A stretch of 64,000 nt of DNA. It comes from Rhyacichthys aspro (lineage: Eukaryota; Chordata; Actinopteri; Gobiiformes; Rhyacichthyidae). The stretch's first letter is position 1. Each line of letters starts with the position of its first letter. Shown in pieces: positions 45,001 to 58,699 of the stretch. The position numbers and the translations under genes were made by a program. The notes beneath the pieces were generated by a model that was not told the origin of the DNA, ran no database searches, and worked only from the letters and a program-made list of their open reading frames with translations. The stretch covers positions 7,831,640-7,895,639 of the forward strand of contig CM072152.1 in assembly GCA_036850595.1 (NCBI GenBank). Reading direction: 5' to 3'.

Positions 45001-47640
45001 GAACAACACTGTTATTGAGAGTGTTGGCCTTTCAGAAAGTCTCAGAGTCTTACAGAATTATGTTTCTGAGTCACACGTGATGTTTCTCTCAAATGAGCCA
45101 AACTGAACTCATTAACCCAAAGCCTGGGGAAATGGGGCAGTTGTTACAGTGAAAACGTTTAAATATGCCTTTGTAAAAGCAAGATTTTTTCTAAATGCAA
45201 TAGACAACAGAAATACATTGTTGTTCTAATAATATGTAGGAATGTTCTTTACAGCTGTCATTAAAGCTCATTAAAGCTGCTAGAGGCAGAAACGATGCCC
45301 CTCCTTTACAACTGTGTATGACGAAATATACATCATCTACTGTGGAAGCTAAATGTTACACCTCTTTTGACACAATCGTAGTGTCATAAAAGTGCCTGAA
45401 CATGATTGGTTGCTACAGCTGTCAATCACCTATTGGTATAGCCTGTCTCTTAAAGAGCCCTTTCTTGGCTGAACTAATCAAATTATATCAAATTAATTAT
45501 TCTTTTATTGTCAGTGGGGAATTTGTCTTGAGCCAAGTTATAGAACAGCTCCAGGAGACTAAATCAATTCAATCAGTTGAGTTAGTTATGGATATTGCAT
45601 CTGTCATGGCAATAACAATGGCAATTTATATACTTTATTATACCTTTTATTGATTGTTTATATGAAAACATACAAGCATAAGAAGGAGGTCAACTTGTGG
45701 CTATAGTGTGGTTATAGAGCATTTTCCTGACCCGCCAGATGGTCTGTTACACAGAACCATCTACAAGGGCTTCCACAGAATGTATTTGCAAAAGGCAGGT
45801 GCTTAACATGAATAACTGGAGGTGATTGGATGATCACCTTGCATTAGCCCAATCACAGCAAAGCCATGTTGTTTACATTACTAACTATAAATGGGTTGCT
45901 TCATCATCAAATCTAAAACACAGCCATAACTGCTGTGCTGCTACACCATTGGCCCAAACCTGAAGTGGGTTGCAAGAAAACACATTGCCAGGAGCAGTAC
46001 AAGATGGATTTGAGAAACTCACAAATCTTGCGACAATCTATCTGCCGCACAAGATAAAAAGAAAGTTACGGGCACAAAGACTGCTGAATTTAAGCCATTT
46101 GTTTAATCAAAAGACAACAAGCTTTTGACACTGCTAAACACACACAAACACACACATGAACCAAAAAATAACAAAACAGGAGTAAAAAGTATGTTTGGAA
46201 GCGGAGTGAACTACTACACCACTACTACTACTAAATCAAAATTCCAGGTAAAAATCACACCATTGCTGTCCACCAACATGAAAAAATACCTACCCCATCT
46301 TTAACGTATCTTTTTTTTTTTAGGTTTTAACTTAAAACTGGAAAAACTGCAGTTGTTAACATAATCTAACTATATCTCTTAGTTCACTCTGCTGATAAAT
46401 AAGCATCTTTACCTAGTATTCAGTAGCTGATGTTTTTGACTCTCGAGGCTCACAGGTCTATTTATACACTGAAGCCCGATCCCTCACATTCAACCTCCCC
46501 TTTATCCTCCTCTCGCTTTGAAACCTCACAGTTTCATCAGTAGCCCATTTGATCGAGGCTGGTTTTAGGCCGTGTTTTCTTTTTTTAAACGTTGTTGATC
46601 GTGGCTGGCGTCCAAAGCAGTGGGACGTGTTAGTGGACGAAAAAAAAAGAAAAAAGGGTGCAATGAAAGCACAAGAGATGCAGGCGCACGAAGGGGGGCG
46701 AGGGGGCAGAAGAAGGCCGTACAGTAGTCGGTGGTCTCCTAAGGTGAGTGGTTAGACTGGGCGCTCCCTCCCAAACACCGACACAAAGGAGCTCTCTGTG
46801 GCCGACCTGAGGAATGCTGAAAGATGGCAGAGCTTTGGGGAAGAGGAAGGAAGAAGGGGGTTTGGAGAAAGAAAGATGGAGGATGGAGAAGAGAGTTTGG
46901 CTTGATGTGCCATTGTGGGATTGGACTGGGGGCTACAGGCTATTCACTATTTGCTCAAATGTTTGTATCGAATACGGTTTTCATTGTGGCATTCGATCAA
47001 ATCTAAGCAGTAAAGGCCCATCTTCAAGGCCATCATCACCAGTAATAACCAATCATGTGGCACGTGATGAAACTCAAAACTCATTACCGCCGATGTGTGT
47101 TAAAATTAAACACAATCTGGACATGGCAAAACGTCAACAAGACCCTCTATGGCAAAGAAATCAGTGTAAATGAATAGAATCTACGAATATGCCTGATTTT
47201 AGAAACATAAACATAAAATGCATCGATACATCAAACTGAACCCACATCTATATTAACGCCTGCTCTTGGTGATACAGTCTCCCTAAAAAGTCTGCATACA
47301 TTTCCCATAAAACCCTTCCCACCATAAATTCAGCTAAGCATTTGTTATTCCTAGACTCGGATTACAACACATATGTCCCCAGCTTGTGTTTCGTTAAGTT
47401 CAGTTCAGGAAGTGCAATTGGGCAGGAAATGGAAAGCGGGAGAAAAGTGGCAAAAGCTTGAAAATGAGTTAGAAATAAGGAGATGTTGGAGAAATGAGAG
47501 TCAAGATGATGAAAAATAAGTCTGTTTGTATCAGAGACAAAAAAGGATAACTAATGCTGTACATGCTGAGCTGTGAGGGGTGCAGGAGGAGACTGAGGGG
47601 CCACAGTTGGCTAATCTGCCCAGTGCACTTAAAAGGTGTT
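39057..47640. other. Intergenic stretch, no gene recognised
   Basis: AT-rich with local features only: AAAGGAATTCTGATTCTGA at 39,263-39,281, like the 3' tail of fish LINEs; a 21-T run at 41,390-41,410; a CACGTGCAC-rich patch near 44,140-44,180; and a purine-rich stretch 46,640-46,900. Open frames here lack domains. Confidence 0.5.
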
Positions 47641-47648
47641 TTGAAGGC

Positions 47649-48124
47649 CTTTATTGCAGTGGTGTCAAACTCAAAGTTGGGAGGGGCTGCAAGAGAATCC
47701 TTTCTGGGGCCGAAGATGGTGACATTTGGAAGCTTTTATTAAATTTTGAATGTGAGATTTCCTCTTCATATTAGTCTTACAAAAGTTATCTTTAACATTA
47801 ATTTTGTTTGTTTCATTTTGTAGTTGGATTTAAACATGTTTTAGATGGATTTGAACAGGTTTTAGTTGTATTTTAACAGGTTTTAGATAGATTTATCAGG
47901 TTTAAGTTGTATTTGAACAGATTTTAGATGGATTTGAACAAGTTTTAATTGGATTTGAATAGGTTTTGGATAGATTTGAACATTTTTATTTATCTTTGTA
48001 GCAAAAATCAAATCCATCTAAACACTGTTCAAAATCTATCTACATGAATTGAAGGACCACATAAAACATTGCAAAGGGCTGAATTTGGCCCCCGGGCTTT
48101 GACTTTGAGATGTTTGCTTTATTG
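47649..48124. mobile_element. hAT-type MITE with exact 8-bp target duplication
   Basis: Element 47,657-48,116 (460 bp) is flanked by identical CTTTATTG copies at 47,649-47,656 and 48,117-48,124, as hAT transposases make. Left end CAGTGGTGTCAAACTCAAAG, right end (reverse complement) CAAACATCTCAAAGTCAAAG. The inner right side reads CCCGGGGGCCAAATT, known from fish repeats with GTGTCAAACTCAAGGCCC ends. The interior holds a minisatellite. No transposase. Confidence 0.75.
47823..48045. repeat. Minisatellite of about 20-bp units with reversed end
   Basis: About eight imperfect copies of a unit like GGATTTGAACAGGTTTTAGT run from 47,824 to 47,990. At 48,006-48,044 the same unit appears in reverse complement (AAATCCATCTAAACACTGTT, AAAATCTATC), so the array can fold back on itself. 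It lies wholly inside the hAT MITE. Confidence 0.75.
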
Positions 48125-49985
48125 GGTGGTTTTGTAAAGTCACTACAAAAATATATGTCCCCCACATCACTTAACATCATAAGGTTTTTTAATTGAACTG
48201 AAATGTAAAGTGACTCTTTAATAACTGACTTTAGTTTGTAGTTTTTAGACGTTCTATCTATTCTATCTATCAAAGTGGTTAATATTAGGAGTATGCTATG
48301 CTATAATTAAAGTCTGGATGTGGTTGTGCTTGGTTTTGAGCAGAACAAGGACAAACTATAAAGGACCAGATGTGGCAGTCACTGTAGCTTTGATGATTTA
48401 TATAGAATTTTGCCATGAAATGAAATAGGACCATCCTCCAGGTCAGAGCTACCTTTACAGAGATAGCAAACAATAAACATCCAGTAATAAAATCTAATCA
48501 GACCAGCTGAGGAAAAAAACCTTGAATTAATGATCAGGGCTGATTAGTTTGAAAAGCAGGTCAGTGGGGCAACAGTGATGGCTACCTAAACAGAAGGGGC
48601 AGTAATAGTTGGATGATAAATTGCAGATTTAGATGCTTAAAAAACCTAAATCTTCTTGGTATGTTTGTCATGGGCATATTCATAGTGACTGAATATTAAC
48701 CGTGTGCATAGAGGGGCACTGTTACTTCTGGAAATAGTGGGAGTGACATATTTTGGTGTACAGTTATGAATAAACATGGTGGGAGGGTAAAAAGGGGATC
48801 TCCACTTGAGGGAAGTGTCTTTAAATTCAAGTTAGGATCACACATTTTGGGCCACATATAAAACTCATTTCAAATCTATATGGGCCTCTTCTAATGAGCC
48901 ACTACATCCTCCTGGTGGTGATTGGAGTTAGATTTGAAGGGTTGAGCTCTTTTAATGATCAGTTAAAAGCCCCCTTCTGGAAGAAATGCATGCCAGCCTT
49001 GTCTGCAAAAGAGCAGAAATCCTCTTAGCAGATTACAGCGCGCCATTAAACAAAATGAATCACAAATTGCCAAACAACCCGGTCGTATCCACAGTGGTGT
49101 TGTTGGCATTGTCACCTGTTTAACAGGCTTATTCCACAGTAATGGACTTACTCACACAAAAGCTGGATTAAAGTTCTTGTGGTGTACAGTTTTTGGTCCT
49201 AATCAAATAAGTGTAGCTCAGTGATCTGTAAATTCAGCTAATTATGATATTGTGTTCCTAAATGTCCCTTCATGGTACTATATCTGATGCATGTGAGTTC
49301 CTGTACATTTCCAGCTTTAGTTCGGACCCCCACGTTGGACTGGGGGGGCTTTAATCATCTGTTGGCAGATACAGCACATAAATTTAGAGCTGACTTCAAT
49401 GGCTGCTCTGTTCACCTGGTAATAAAGTATTTACTAATGTTGTTTCAAGAGAGAGGAAGAGCAACAGGAGATCAGGACAGCAAGTATCTGCTGTTGAGCG
49501 GTAGGCACTACTGTTGCTTATTGTCACATTTGTTAATGTAATAGTCATATAACACTACATTATAGCTCAGCATGGGTAATGTTTAAAGCAGGCACTAGGT
49601 CATAGGGATTAAATGTCATACAGACATATTGTAGTTTAGTGGTCGGAGAGGAGACTTCAGCCCCGCCTCTGGGCTGGGTTTTAAGACTTTAAAATTCCAG
49701 TCCCCTCTGTCTCCATCTCCTCTGATGTGTGGGAGAGTCACCGTTTTCATAATGTGCACCCTGGTCTGCATTTTCTTTTCATTTTCCGTCATAGTAGTGA
49801 GAAATGAGGTGATAAATAAAGTGAGTGTTTGTTTTGATGTGTGTTCATGATTTTATCAGATGAAAACTGGATGAACGATATGCAGAAACTAGTGGAATGC
49901 ATTTTTTTATAGAGTGCATTTTTTAACACCTACACACCTGCCTTTCTCCCTGGCAGTGGCTGCAGCCTTCCATCTCTGCATGAGC
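48125..49985. other. Intergenic stretch, nothing identified
   Basis: No exon, RNA gene or recognised repeat between the MITE and the LINE remnant. Confidence 0.5.
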
Positions 49986-49987
49986 AT

Positions 49988-50310
49988 GAAGACTCCAGGA
50001 CACTGGGGTGGGCAGGCCAGATCGCAGTGAACCCCTCTCACCCTGGACACAGACTATTTGAGCCACTCCCCTCCGGCAAAAGGCTTCGGTCTATTTGTAC
50101 CAGTACATTGAGTCACAAGAACAGTTTCTTCCCCTCCGCTGTTGGACTCATGAACAATAAGCTGTCCACCTGAGATTATCACACCCCCCTCATAATTACA
50201 CCATACACTTATCTCTCACTTTCACTGTTTCATCTGGACTTTTTTCACCATCAATTGCACTGTTGTGTATATACTTCACGTAGATGCACATTTCCATCTT
50301 TCTTGTCTTG
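49988..50310 (+). mobile_element. LINE 3' remnant (ORF2 C-terminus and tail)
   Basis: A frame from 50,027 to the stop at 50,171-50,173 encodes HPGHRLFEPLPSGKRLRS, then KNSFFPSAVGLMNNK. This is the typical end of the reverse-transcriptase ORF of fish LINEs (HPxHxLFxxLPSGRRxR then KNSFFPxAVxLLN). After the stop there is a T-rich, TTGCACT-containing 3' UTR. The body of the LINE is missing, so this is a 5'-truncated dead copy. The exact clade (CR1/L2/Rex1-like) is unsure. Confidence 0.7.
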
Positions 50311-50319
50311 TGTTTGCAC

Positions 50320-53300
50320 CAAAACAATTTTCTAGTAGTGTGATTTTTTTTTCACACTCAAAGGCACTCTCTACAAATGTGAAATTAAGTTTTTACTGGA
50401 TGAGCCATAATGAACTAAATTTTTTATAGGGCGAACACAACTGAAAAGTTACATATTGATAGGTTTCATACTACATCAGTAAAGTGATTTTTTAAAGCGA
50501 GCTTTACAAAGACTACTGACTGATGATTGCAAAGCTCACCATTGAAGATAGTAATGACATGATGTATACTCAACAGCAATAGTGTTAAATGTGAATGGTA
50601 CTTTCATGGTAATGAGGATGTCGTGTGGTTACAAAAGCCAAACCAAACCAAGAGAAAAGGGTTTTTTTACCTCCATCTCTGGAAACTTTATCCATCTGCA
50701 GGTTTATTGTAACACCAGAAAATCAAATTCCCTCTGTAGCACTGTCTATTTCCTTTGAGTGAATTTAAACGTCCCACTGTTTCCACTGTTTCCACAGGTA
50801 AACTCACTCTTATGGCTGTGGTGAAATGTGGCCTGCCAAAGATGCTCTGTTTGCTCCAAACAGACAGAGTTCAGTACTGCAAATGTTTGGTGAGTGCCTC
50901 AGTTCCAGCCAGGGAAATAAACCTTCTTTGGTTGCTATTATATGACCTCTTTCTTTTGCGTGAATGTTTTTTTTTAATGGGAACTGCCCAAAAGCCTGAA
51001 ATGCCTGTGCAAATTGGGTTGACTCACCTCATATTTTAAGCAAAACCTGAACATTTATAATTGATATTAGAAGGTTTGAGTCTATCAGAGTTAAGGGAAT
51101 AGTTCTAATAATAAAACTACAGATCAAAATGATTTACTTGTGTCATAACATAATACTATGTTACTATGTACTATACTTTACTTTGATGTCAGCTAAATGT
51201 CAACACTGAAATCCTGAATGTTTAATCTACATATTATAGACATAATTGGCATGACTTTTCATATATTCTATATAGATCCTTCCTTGTGAAAATAACTTTC
51301 CATCCTCGCTGACATTTTTCTACCTTGTTCCACAGAGAGGCCTCTATACGTGCAGCCCGTGGGATGCTTTGGTCAGTCCAGGTCGGTAAAAGTGTGGATT
51401 GTTAAGACTTACCTTCCACAGACAGCGCCAGCTTTTCACACAGCAGAGAACAGACCAGCGTCAAGACTGAGCCACACAAGGTCCTGATTTATCCAGGAGT
51501 AGCTCTAGAATGACTTGAATCACTCATTTCCAGGACGTTTGTGAATATTTACGTTGCACTTAGTGAACTATAAAATGTGTGCAATATGTGAATGCAACAA
51601 CATAGAGACGCAAATACTTATATCTATATTTGACATCATTTATGCGACCAGTTTGAGTTAGTTTTTTGTTTAACAGACCAAGTCAGGTCTTATGGAGAGC
51701 TTAGCATTTGGAGATGGATGTTTTTTTTTAAGAAAAGATAGTAATTAAAGTGTTAAACCAGTAACAATAAGACGAGACCAAAACCTTCACAAAGTCTTTT
51801 TAGAACCAAGACCAGTTGCAAGTATAACACTAGACTCCACAAACGTTGCATAGATTTACATGTGATTTGGAAAACAAATTGCTTTTGGGTGTGTTTATTG
51901 TGTATACATTTGCATGCTACCCACTAAAATGAAATAATAAACAATACTATTATGTGTGATTGCAGTTGTCTCAAATCACATGGCATTACTCTGAGGAAGA
52001 GATCACCTTTGCTCCCTTCATCTTGACCCCCCTTTGAGCCAGACTATGAGATCTGTCTGGTTTCCTGGGTAAGAACGTTCTACAGTTGGTCCAAAATCAA
52101 CAGGGATCATGAACTGTTTATGCAAAGAGGCAACAGATGAAGGAGAATTCGTTTCCTCTCTCTGTCCTGCTCCAAAGAGAAACAAGACTGTTGTTGTTTG
52201 GTCTGAGTCTCTGCTGCTCTGTGGTGGTATCACTCTCACAGGACCCTTGATTAACTTTTGGATGGGATCCAAGCTTATTGAGGTGTTGAACGGACAAAGG
52301 GGGTGAAAGTCATTAGTTTGTTAAACACTTTCTAATCACCGACAAGGGAAAACAACAGTCAGATAAAGACTTCCAAGAATGCTCTTTATTTCTAATTGGC
52401 CTGACCTTTGCATGCATGAGGAAATAAGTACATTTAAATGGTAGAGTCTGCAGAAAAGGCTAGTTATCTCAAGTTAAGGAGTACCATACACCTAAAACTT
52501 CTTTCTGTGCACTGTGCACACTATTTATCGTTTGACCTTCAGTCTGCAACCCAAGCGGTTGTCATCCTCAAGAAAGCGCCAAACTTTCTTGCACTTTAAA
52601 ATGCTCATGTCCCATTTCTCATCTGTCTAAAATGCTCTATGCTCTCGTATTTGTAAGATGCTGTTGGAAAAAGTTAGGGTGGAGCGATGGGTCCTGAGCT
52701 TTTTTCAAAGAGTTGCATAGATTCAATAGAGTGCTGAAAATATGAAAAGCTCAAGTCAAAGTCAAGAACATTTAAAACAACCTCAGTTGACCAATGTGCT
52801 CTACAAGCTACACAGATGCAATCAATTACATAATCATTAGATGATGAATCATTAGATAATAAAGACCAAACAATAAAAACAGGCAATCAAATAGAATACT
52901 TTCAAATAGAATAAGTACACTGCAAATATTGACTTACACTTCATCTATGCTCCAGGTCTAGATCCTGCCTATTTCAACTACCGACAGTTCACCAAAAATA
53001 GCGCTTAGTCTCTCAAGTGTTGTTTTCTTGTTTCATTAAAATGCTTTGTCGTGTTATAAATGACTTTTTTTTTTGACTCGCTTGGATGTACATGTAACCT
53101 GAATGTCACCTTAGTACTTTGGTTTTATGATTCTGAACTTGTATATTTGGTCTGTTTTAGGGCTGGTCTTTTTATGTGTGACCCACTGAGCTACAATTTT
53201 TTTTTTTACTGTTTTGTCACGCCTTGCACGTGACATAGAAACTCCCATTTCGTGTTTTCTTCCATCCACTTCCCTCTACTGATGGTCACAACGCAAATAT

Positions 53301-56300
53301 TTAATTAAACACATGATTATTGTCTCTATATGATAACGTTTGTTTTTGCTGGGGCCATTTTAGATCAAAGGTCAAAATCATTACGTTTCCTTTCGAGAGA
53401 AAAGGCAATGGCCCCAAACCAAATGCAATCAAATCATGGCTCAGCAAGTTTATACTTTCTAGTAATTAACAATAACACATTCTTAAGCTGTCTTTATGTC
53501 TCATCTTTATGTTTTGAAGTACTCTACACAGTTATATACTTTAGCACAAATCCCAGCTTCTCATTTTCCACTGAGAGCCGTAGTGCTGGAACATAGTCTA
53601 ACTCTCACACTTTGTGCTGATTCATGTTTTCATAAAGTGAGCCCTGTGAGAAACATCGAGCCATATCGTGTATTATACCTGGGCTAAGTGGGATAGGCCT
53701 CACTTCATATGTTCTGGTGCATTCTGGATTAATGAAAAATGTTAAAGGCTGAGTTGGAGTCATAACTTTTACACATGCAACATACTAGCAGACTGATGCA
53801 CTGATAAAACACATAAAAGATAAATCTATAAGAGTAGCATTAGGCCGGCAAATCTGCAGGATTTTCTGCTTTTAGCTTTGTGGTGTTTCAGCAAGTCTCT
53901 CACTCTGGGAAAACTCACGGAGCTGCCCGATAACATCCAATGGTCTCAAAGTAAACTTGCCCCATTCTAAATATCTCAACCTCCTTTTGAGGGGCTTGTG
54001 AGAATAAAGCACAATAAACACAAGTCCCCCAAGTAAAGGTCTACAACAAAAGCAAACAGCTCCAGCTTGGCTATAGCTTTATTAGCAGTCAGCTGGTTCC
54101 CATTAGAAGGGCTTTGTGAACCGCTATCTCCTCTCAAGAATCCCAAACAAACCGACCCTCTGCTCTGTTTGTCTGCCTCTAACCTCTCTTCACATCCGCC
54201 AAGCAATATCCACGGATACTAACAGCCCTCCCACAAACAGGGGTCGCCCCGAGTGACCCCTCGGACCACTGGTGTTGTTACAAAGCCACTTAGGTGTGGA
54301 TAGCAATGACTGATTTGTTAGGTTGACATTTTTTAAACCGTTTGCCATTTAAGTAAGACTTTCACATGCAGGTTACTGGTATGTTAGGATTGTTCTGTCT
54401 TGACAGCGGTTCTGTAGAGATTCTTATTCACAATGGCCTCATAAGTGGCTCCGATCATATTTAGATTTGGTGAGATGGTTATGTTAGTGCAAATAGGCCA
54501 AACCACATTAAATGTTTTAGAGGCCAAACAATGCCAAAGAGCAAGCCCTGGTCAGTTGTAAAACCACAACAACACATAATAATCACACAGATATACTCAA
54601 TATACTTGCTGTTTAAAATGCTTTAGAATATTTTCTAGAGCACTAGGGGCACCGTGAATCACACAGCTGCTAATGTAATATTAATTAAAATAAAAATTGG
54701 AGTTTTGAGGAATATGCTTCAGCTTCAGTATGGAACCTATACTAATCAGATATTGTCTCATTACATATATATTTTTTAGCATAAAAGCATAATATTTTGC
54801 CATTGCTGTTCTACTTGCTGTTTTAGCTAGCTGCCAAAAGCCATCTGAGATTCAGCTGTCATTGTTTTCACAGAGAATAGTATATTCACAATTTAAACAA
54901 CAATGCAGGGAGTGCCATAATGAAATGAAAACATTTCCTTGGTCATATTTAAAAGTTTGAGTTTCCTGTAGAAAACTGTCCTTGTGAAAACAAATGGCTG
55001 GTGAGCTGTTGATGTGTATGCTGTGTGGCTGGAGCTGTAAGCAGAGTGCACCTGTCTGCCAGCATCATAAGATTCACCAATTCACCTATAGCCTACAGGG
55101 AAGTTGGACTAAAGCAGGAGTGCTAACTCCTAAACGCATGTAAACTCACCTTAGTCACCGTGTGACAATGTGCGGTTCACATAAACTTTGGATTTGATTT
55201 ATTACAGTGTAAAAAACAAAGTCTATGCGCTGGCACCTACAAAGTGAACGTAGCCTCAGACTGGATTGGTGTTCATCCGCAGTAATGCCATGGAGCGGAG
55301 TGGGCTGTGTGAAATCAGATGGGGGGCTCCTGCCTGAAGAATGTGCTGATGCTGAAGCTGACATATGGGAGATGAAAACAGACCCTTCCTGTTCTTCATC
55401 CAATACCGTCGGTCCAGCCTGGAGGACTGAGCATCCTTTGTTGAGCAGTGGCTCTTGGGTCTTACTCATGCTCTCACACTGCACCATCTGGATCAAAGCC
55501 TCACGTGTCCTGCCCACTACTTCAGACTTCCTGGGATCAAAATAGGGCAGGGGCGGATGAAGCTGTATGGGTGGAGAAAATTGTACAGTTTATAGATGTA
55601 TCTTAATTTTGTATCTATACTTAAGTTGAATTCTCAGGTAGATGAAGTGTAGTGATGTATTTGTAAAACTAGCCTAGTAAAACTAATGCAGAAAAGAAGG
55701 TACTAGTAAAGTGTGGAGCAATGTTTCTTAGAATGTGTGTAAGTCTTAATCAGTGGTTAATGGACTACTATGCTACAAATAACAACCTTGTTGTAATTTT
55801 AGTTAATTTTATCCAAGTATTTTGAGTATGCAGTAACACTGGATACTAGTAAGATTAGCAGAAGTGGGGTTTGGGGGTATGAAGTTGTGTTTGCCCTTAA
55901 GGAGACTTGACCAAACCACCTACTGACAAAGCAGCCATTCAAACCCTTCTCCCAGTAATGGGAAACGTTCCCCTGTAGCTGAAAACAGAGTGAGGTAAAA
56001 TGTGCAAAGACAACAGACAGGGAGAGGTCCCCGCCGCTCTGCATTAAGATCTGCTGCTGCTGCTGCCTGTGAGCTGCTGTGTTCAGATCTCCTCAGCAGC
56101 CCTCAGAGCACAGAGCAGGGAGGAAACGAAAGGGCCGACCTGACTCCTTCATGAGCAGGGGGATCAGATGGCCTTGGAGGCCAGGGGGACCCACTGTGGA
56201 TGCGGGGTTGGCCCACACTGCACCATGGGATGCTGCTGGGGAAAGAGGTTAACTAGTGACATGTGTCTGTGTCATTGACAGAGGTGTGACTTTAAAAGGC

Positions 56301-56370
56301 GCTCATAAAGGCCAAAAACAAACAAGCAAAATGCCTTTTCTGTGTTTTTAGTTCTTCATAAGCTTCTCTA
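50320..56370. other. Intergenic stretch, no gene recognised
   Basis: AT-rich with two overlapping open frames at 55,155-55,545 (120 codons minus, 106 codons plus) that show no domain. No repeat identified with confidence. Confidence 0.45.
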
Positions 56371-56373
56371 GGT

Positions 56374-56520
56374 CAGTGGTTCTCAACTGGTCTTATGCTG
56401 GGACCCATATTTTTCCCTGTTATTTCATTTGTAACCCACTATTACTAAACCAAAACTAAAAGTATACCAGTTTGTTTTTCAATAACAATGGCCTTCATGC
56501 CATATATACTGTATATATGT
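56374..56520 (+). repeat. hAT-like element end
   Basis: CAGTGGTTCTCAACTGGTCT followed by GCTGGGACCCAT is the usual terminus of a hAT-derived family in vertebrates (CAGTGGTTCTCAA). I could not find the matching right end or target duplication, so only this end is annotated. Confidence 0.4.
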
Positions 56521-58530
56521 AATGTTTTGACATTCTATGAAAGTAAATAATAATTAAAATTATGCATCTCCATCCTAAACCTGACCTGTCACCTTCCACT
56601 GAAATTGCAGATACAACATTATCAATAAACTACACAAATCAAATCGTGTTGTCCTGTGTGACTCAGCTACTGAGTTATGTGAGCTATGTAAACTATATGC
56701 CTGTGTTGTTTTGGTTGGGGCACTGAACAACACCCCTCTTCCTAATGGAGTTTTCCATCTGTTCTATTCTTCATCACTCCACCTGCTTTACGTGCATAGA
56801 ATTAATTTAAATATTATAGACAGTAATGTTATTAACTGTAAGATACAAAATTCACAATGAACTTACTATTTGAATGTTGTTTATTCTCATCCATGAAAAT
56901 ACATTGGTGGAGAACCTGTTGTTACTTGGACCCATCTCTGAACAGATAAAAACATGCAGATGAAGTGATGATCAAAGTTTGGAACATTTTTGGGTGGCCC
57001 CCGAGCTCCTGATTATCCCATATTATGTTTTGGGAGAGCTTTATTTTGATTGGGGGCTTGAGTCTTCAGAGCGCTGTGGTGGTGTGAGCTGGGACATCCT
57101 GTTTCCTGAGGGGAAGAAGTTTCGCTCTCTGTTTCTCCGTCCCGGGGTGTTGCCTACAGCGACTGGAGCAACTCAAAGGCCGCGCTTGTTGATGTTTTTA
57201 TATGAAATAGAGTGTTACGTTTGGATGACGGATCAAAGTCTGGAGCACAAGGGAGCTAATTAGGTCAAGTTTTGTGTCTGTTACCGTCAGTATGTGAAAG
57301 CAAACACTTATAGAGAGTGTCAGATTTGTCTTCTTATGCATATCATATTGTTCTTTTTATGTAATATTCTTGAGATTTCCCAGACTTATGAAAACCAGCT
57401 GAATATACTCACCATCTAGAGCACACATGTCAAACTCTCAGGGCTTTTTTTCTACAATTTCATTTAGATATAAGGGATTTTGGAAAGATATGTGCTATGG
57501 TAACATGTACCATCATTTAGACTTACACAGAGCAGTATTCTTGAAAAGCAGTAAAGTAAAATTCCAATATCATGAGCTTTTAATGCCATTCATGCTTTCG
57601 TTATAGTCTGATATCAAATCAAACATTTGACTTTGCCCAAATGTGACTGCTATTTCATAACTTTTTTTTTTTCTTACCTCTAAATTTTGTTTTCTCCGTA
57701 GCTCCTTTTTACACTTCCCTGCACTTCTCTCCCAAAAACTGTCTCCCCAGGCTTCCTCTCCTACTCTTTTCGACTCTAAAGACCAGGTTAGTGGCAAAGG
57801 AATGTGGTAATTTGAGTTGGTGGGGGCGGAGGGGGGAGTGCAGCTGGGCTGGGTCTCAAGAATTACCTGAGGAATGACAGAACATAGTTGCTCCTTTCGC
57901 TGACAGAAGTTGGACTGCGGAGTTAGAGTGCATGGGAACAATCAAAGTAGATACAGTGACACTTAACGGGAAACAACTTCTAGTCTTCGGAAAAAGACTT
58001 TAGATGTTAAGTCCTCATTTGGATCTGAAATGAAGCCAAGAAAACAACTTGTTAGCATTCACACTCGCTCAAAAGAGCCCAATTAATGTTTTTGGCAAAC
58101 AGAGGCACAATTATGAAAAAGTGACAAAATGTGTTACAAAATGACTGAATGGTACAGTAGACAAGGTTTAGCAAACAGACAGCATACAGGCAACGTTATG
58201 GGATTTTGGTATATTTGACGTTTACAGCCAGACTATACGGCGGTGAACTAGAATGTAGATAGCCGAAAACTGATTCCCACATTGCACTTCCTGTTTATGC
58301 TGTTTCCCTTAAACAAACATAGCCAGCGCTGGACTAGACACATTACTGGTACGATTTTTCTGGGCACCATTGACTCCATGTTGACAAGCCATGTGGTTGA
58401 CCAGCCAATAGGAGGTATCCCTTACTCAAGACCCCCTTGTATGCAAACCAGAGATTGGCCGAGGCTATCACCGATTACATTTTTTTTCAATAAACCCTAT
58501 GTAATCTTAAGGTGTTGTTTTTTGTTTTTT

Positions 58531-58698
58531 TAGATTATTTTTGGGCCTTTATTGCCTTTATTTGATAGGATTGTAGACACACAGGAAACAGGGTGACAGA
58601 GGGGAATTACATTGGGTAAATGACCCAAGCTGGAATCAAACCCCAGTCTCGCAGGTATATAGTACAAGTTCTACCAGGTAAGCCACCAAGGCGCCCCC
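58531..58698 (-). mobile_element. tRNA-derived SINE, copy 1
   Basis: On the minus strand: tRNA-like head GGCGCCTTGGTGGCTTACCT (box A region), box B-like GGTTTGATTCC, then GCTTGGGTCA, CTGTTTCCTGTGTGTCT, and a 3' end ATCAAATAAAGGC. The order and tail are those of a SINE family widespread in teleosts. It shares sequence with the copy at 63,672. Confidence 0.75.
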
Positions 58699-58699
58699 A

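Noticed and set aside
46640..46900. Purine-rich tract with overlapping Lys/Glu/Gly-rich frames
   Set aside because: Low-complexity DNA explains the open frames. No coding signal.
57421..57460. CACATGTCAAACTCTCAGGGC, like the 47.6-kb MITE end
   Set aside because: No matching right end or target duplication found.
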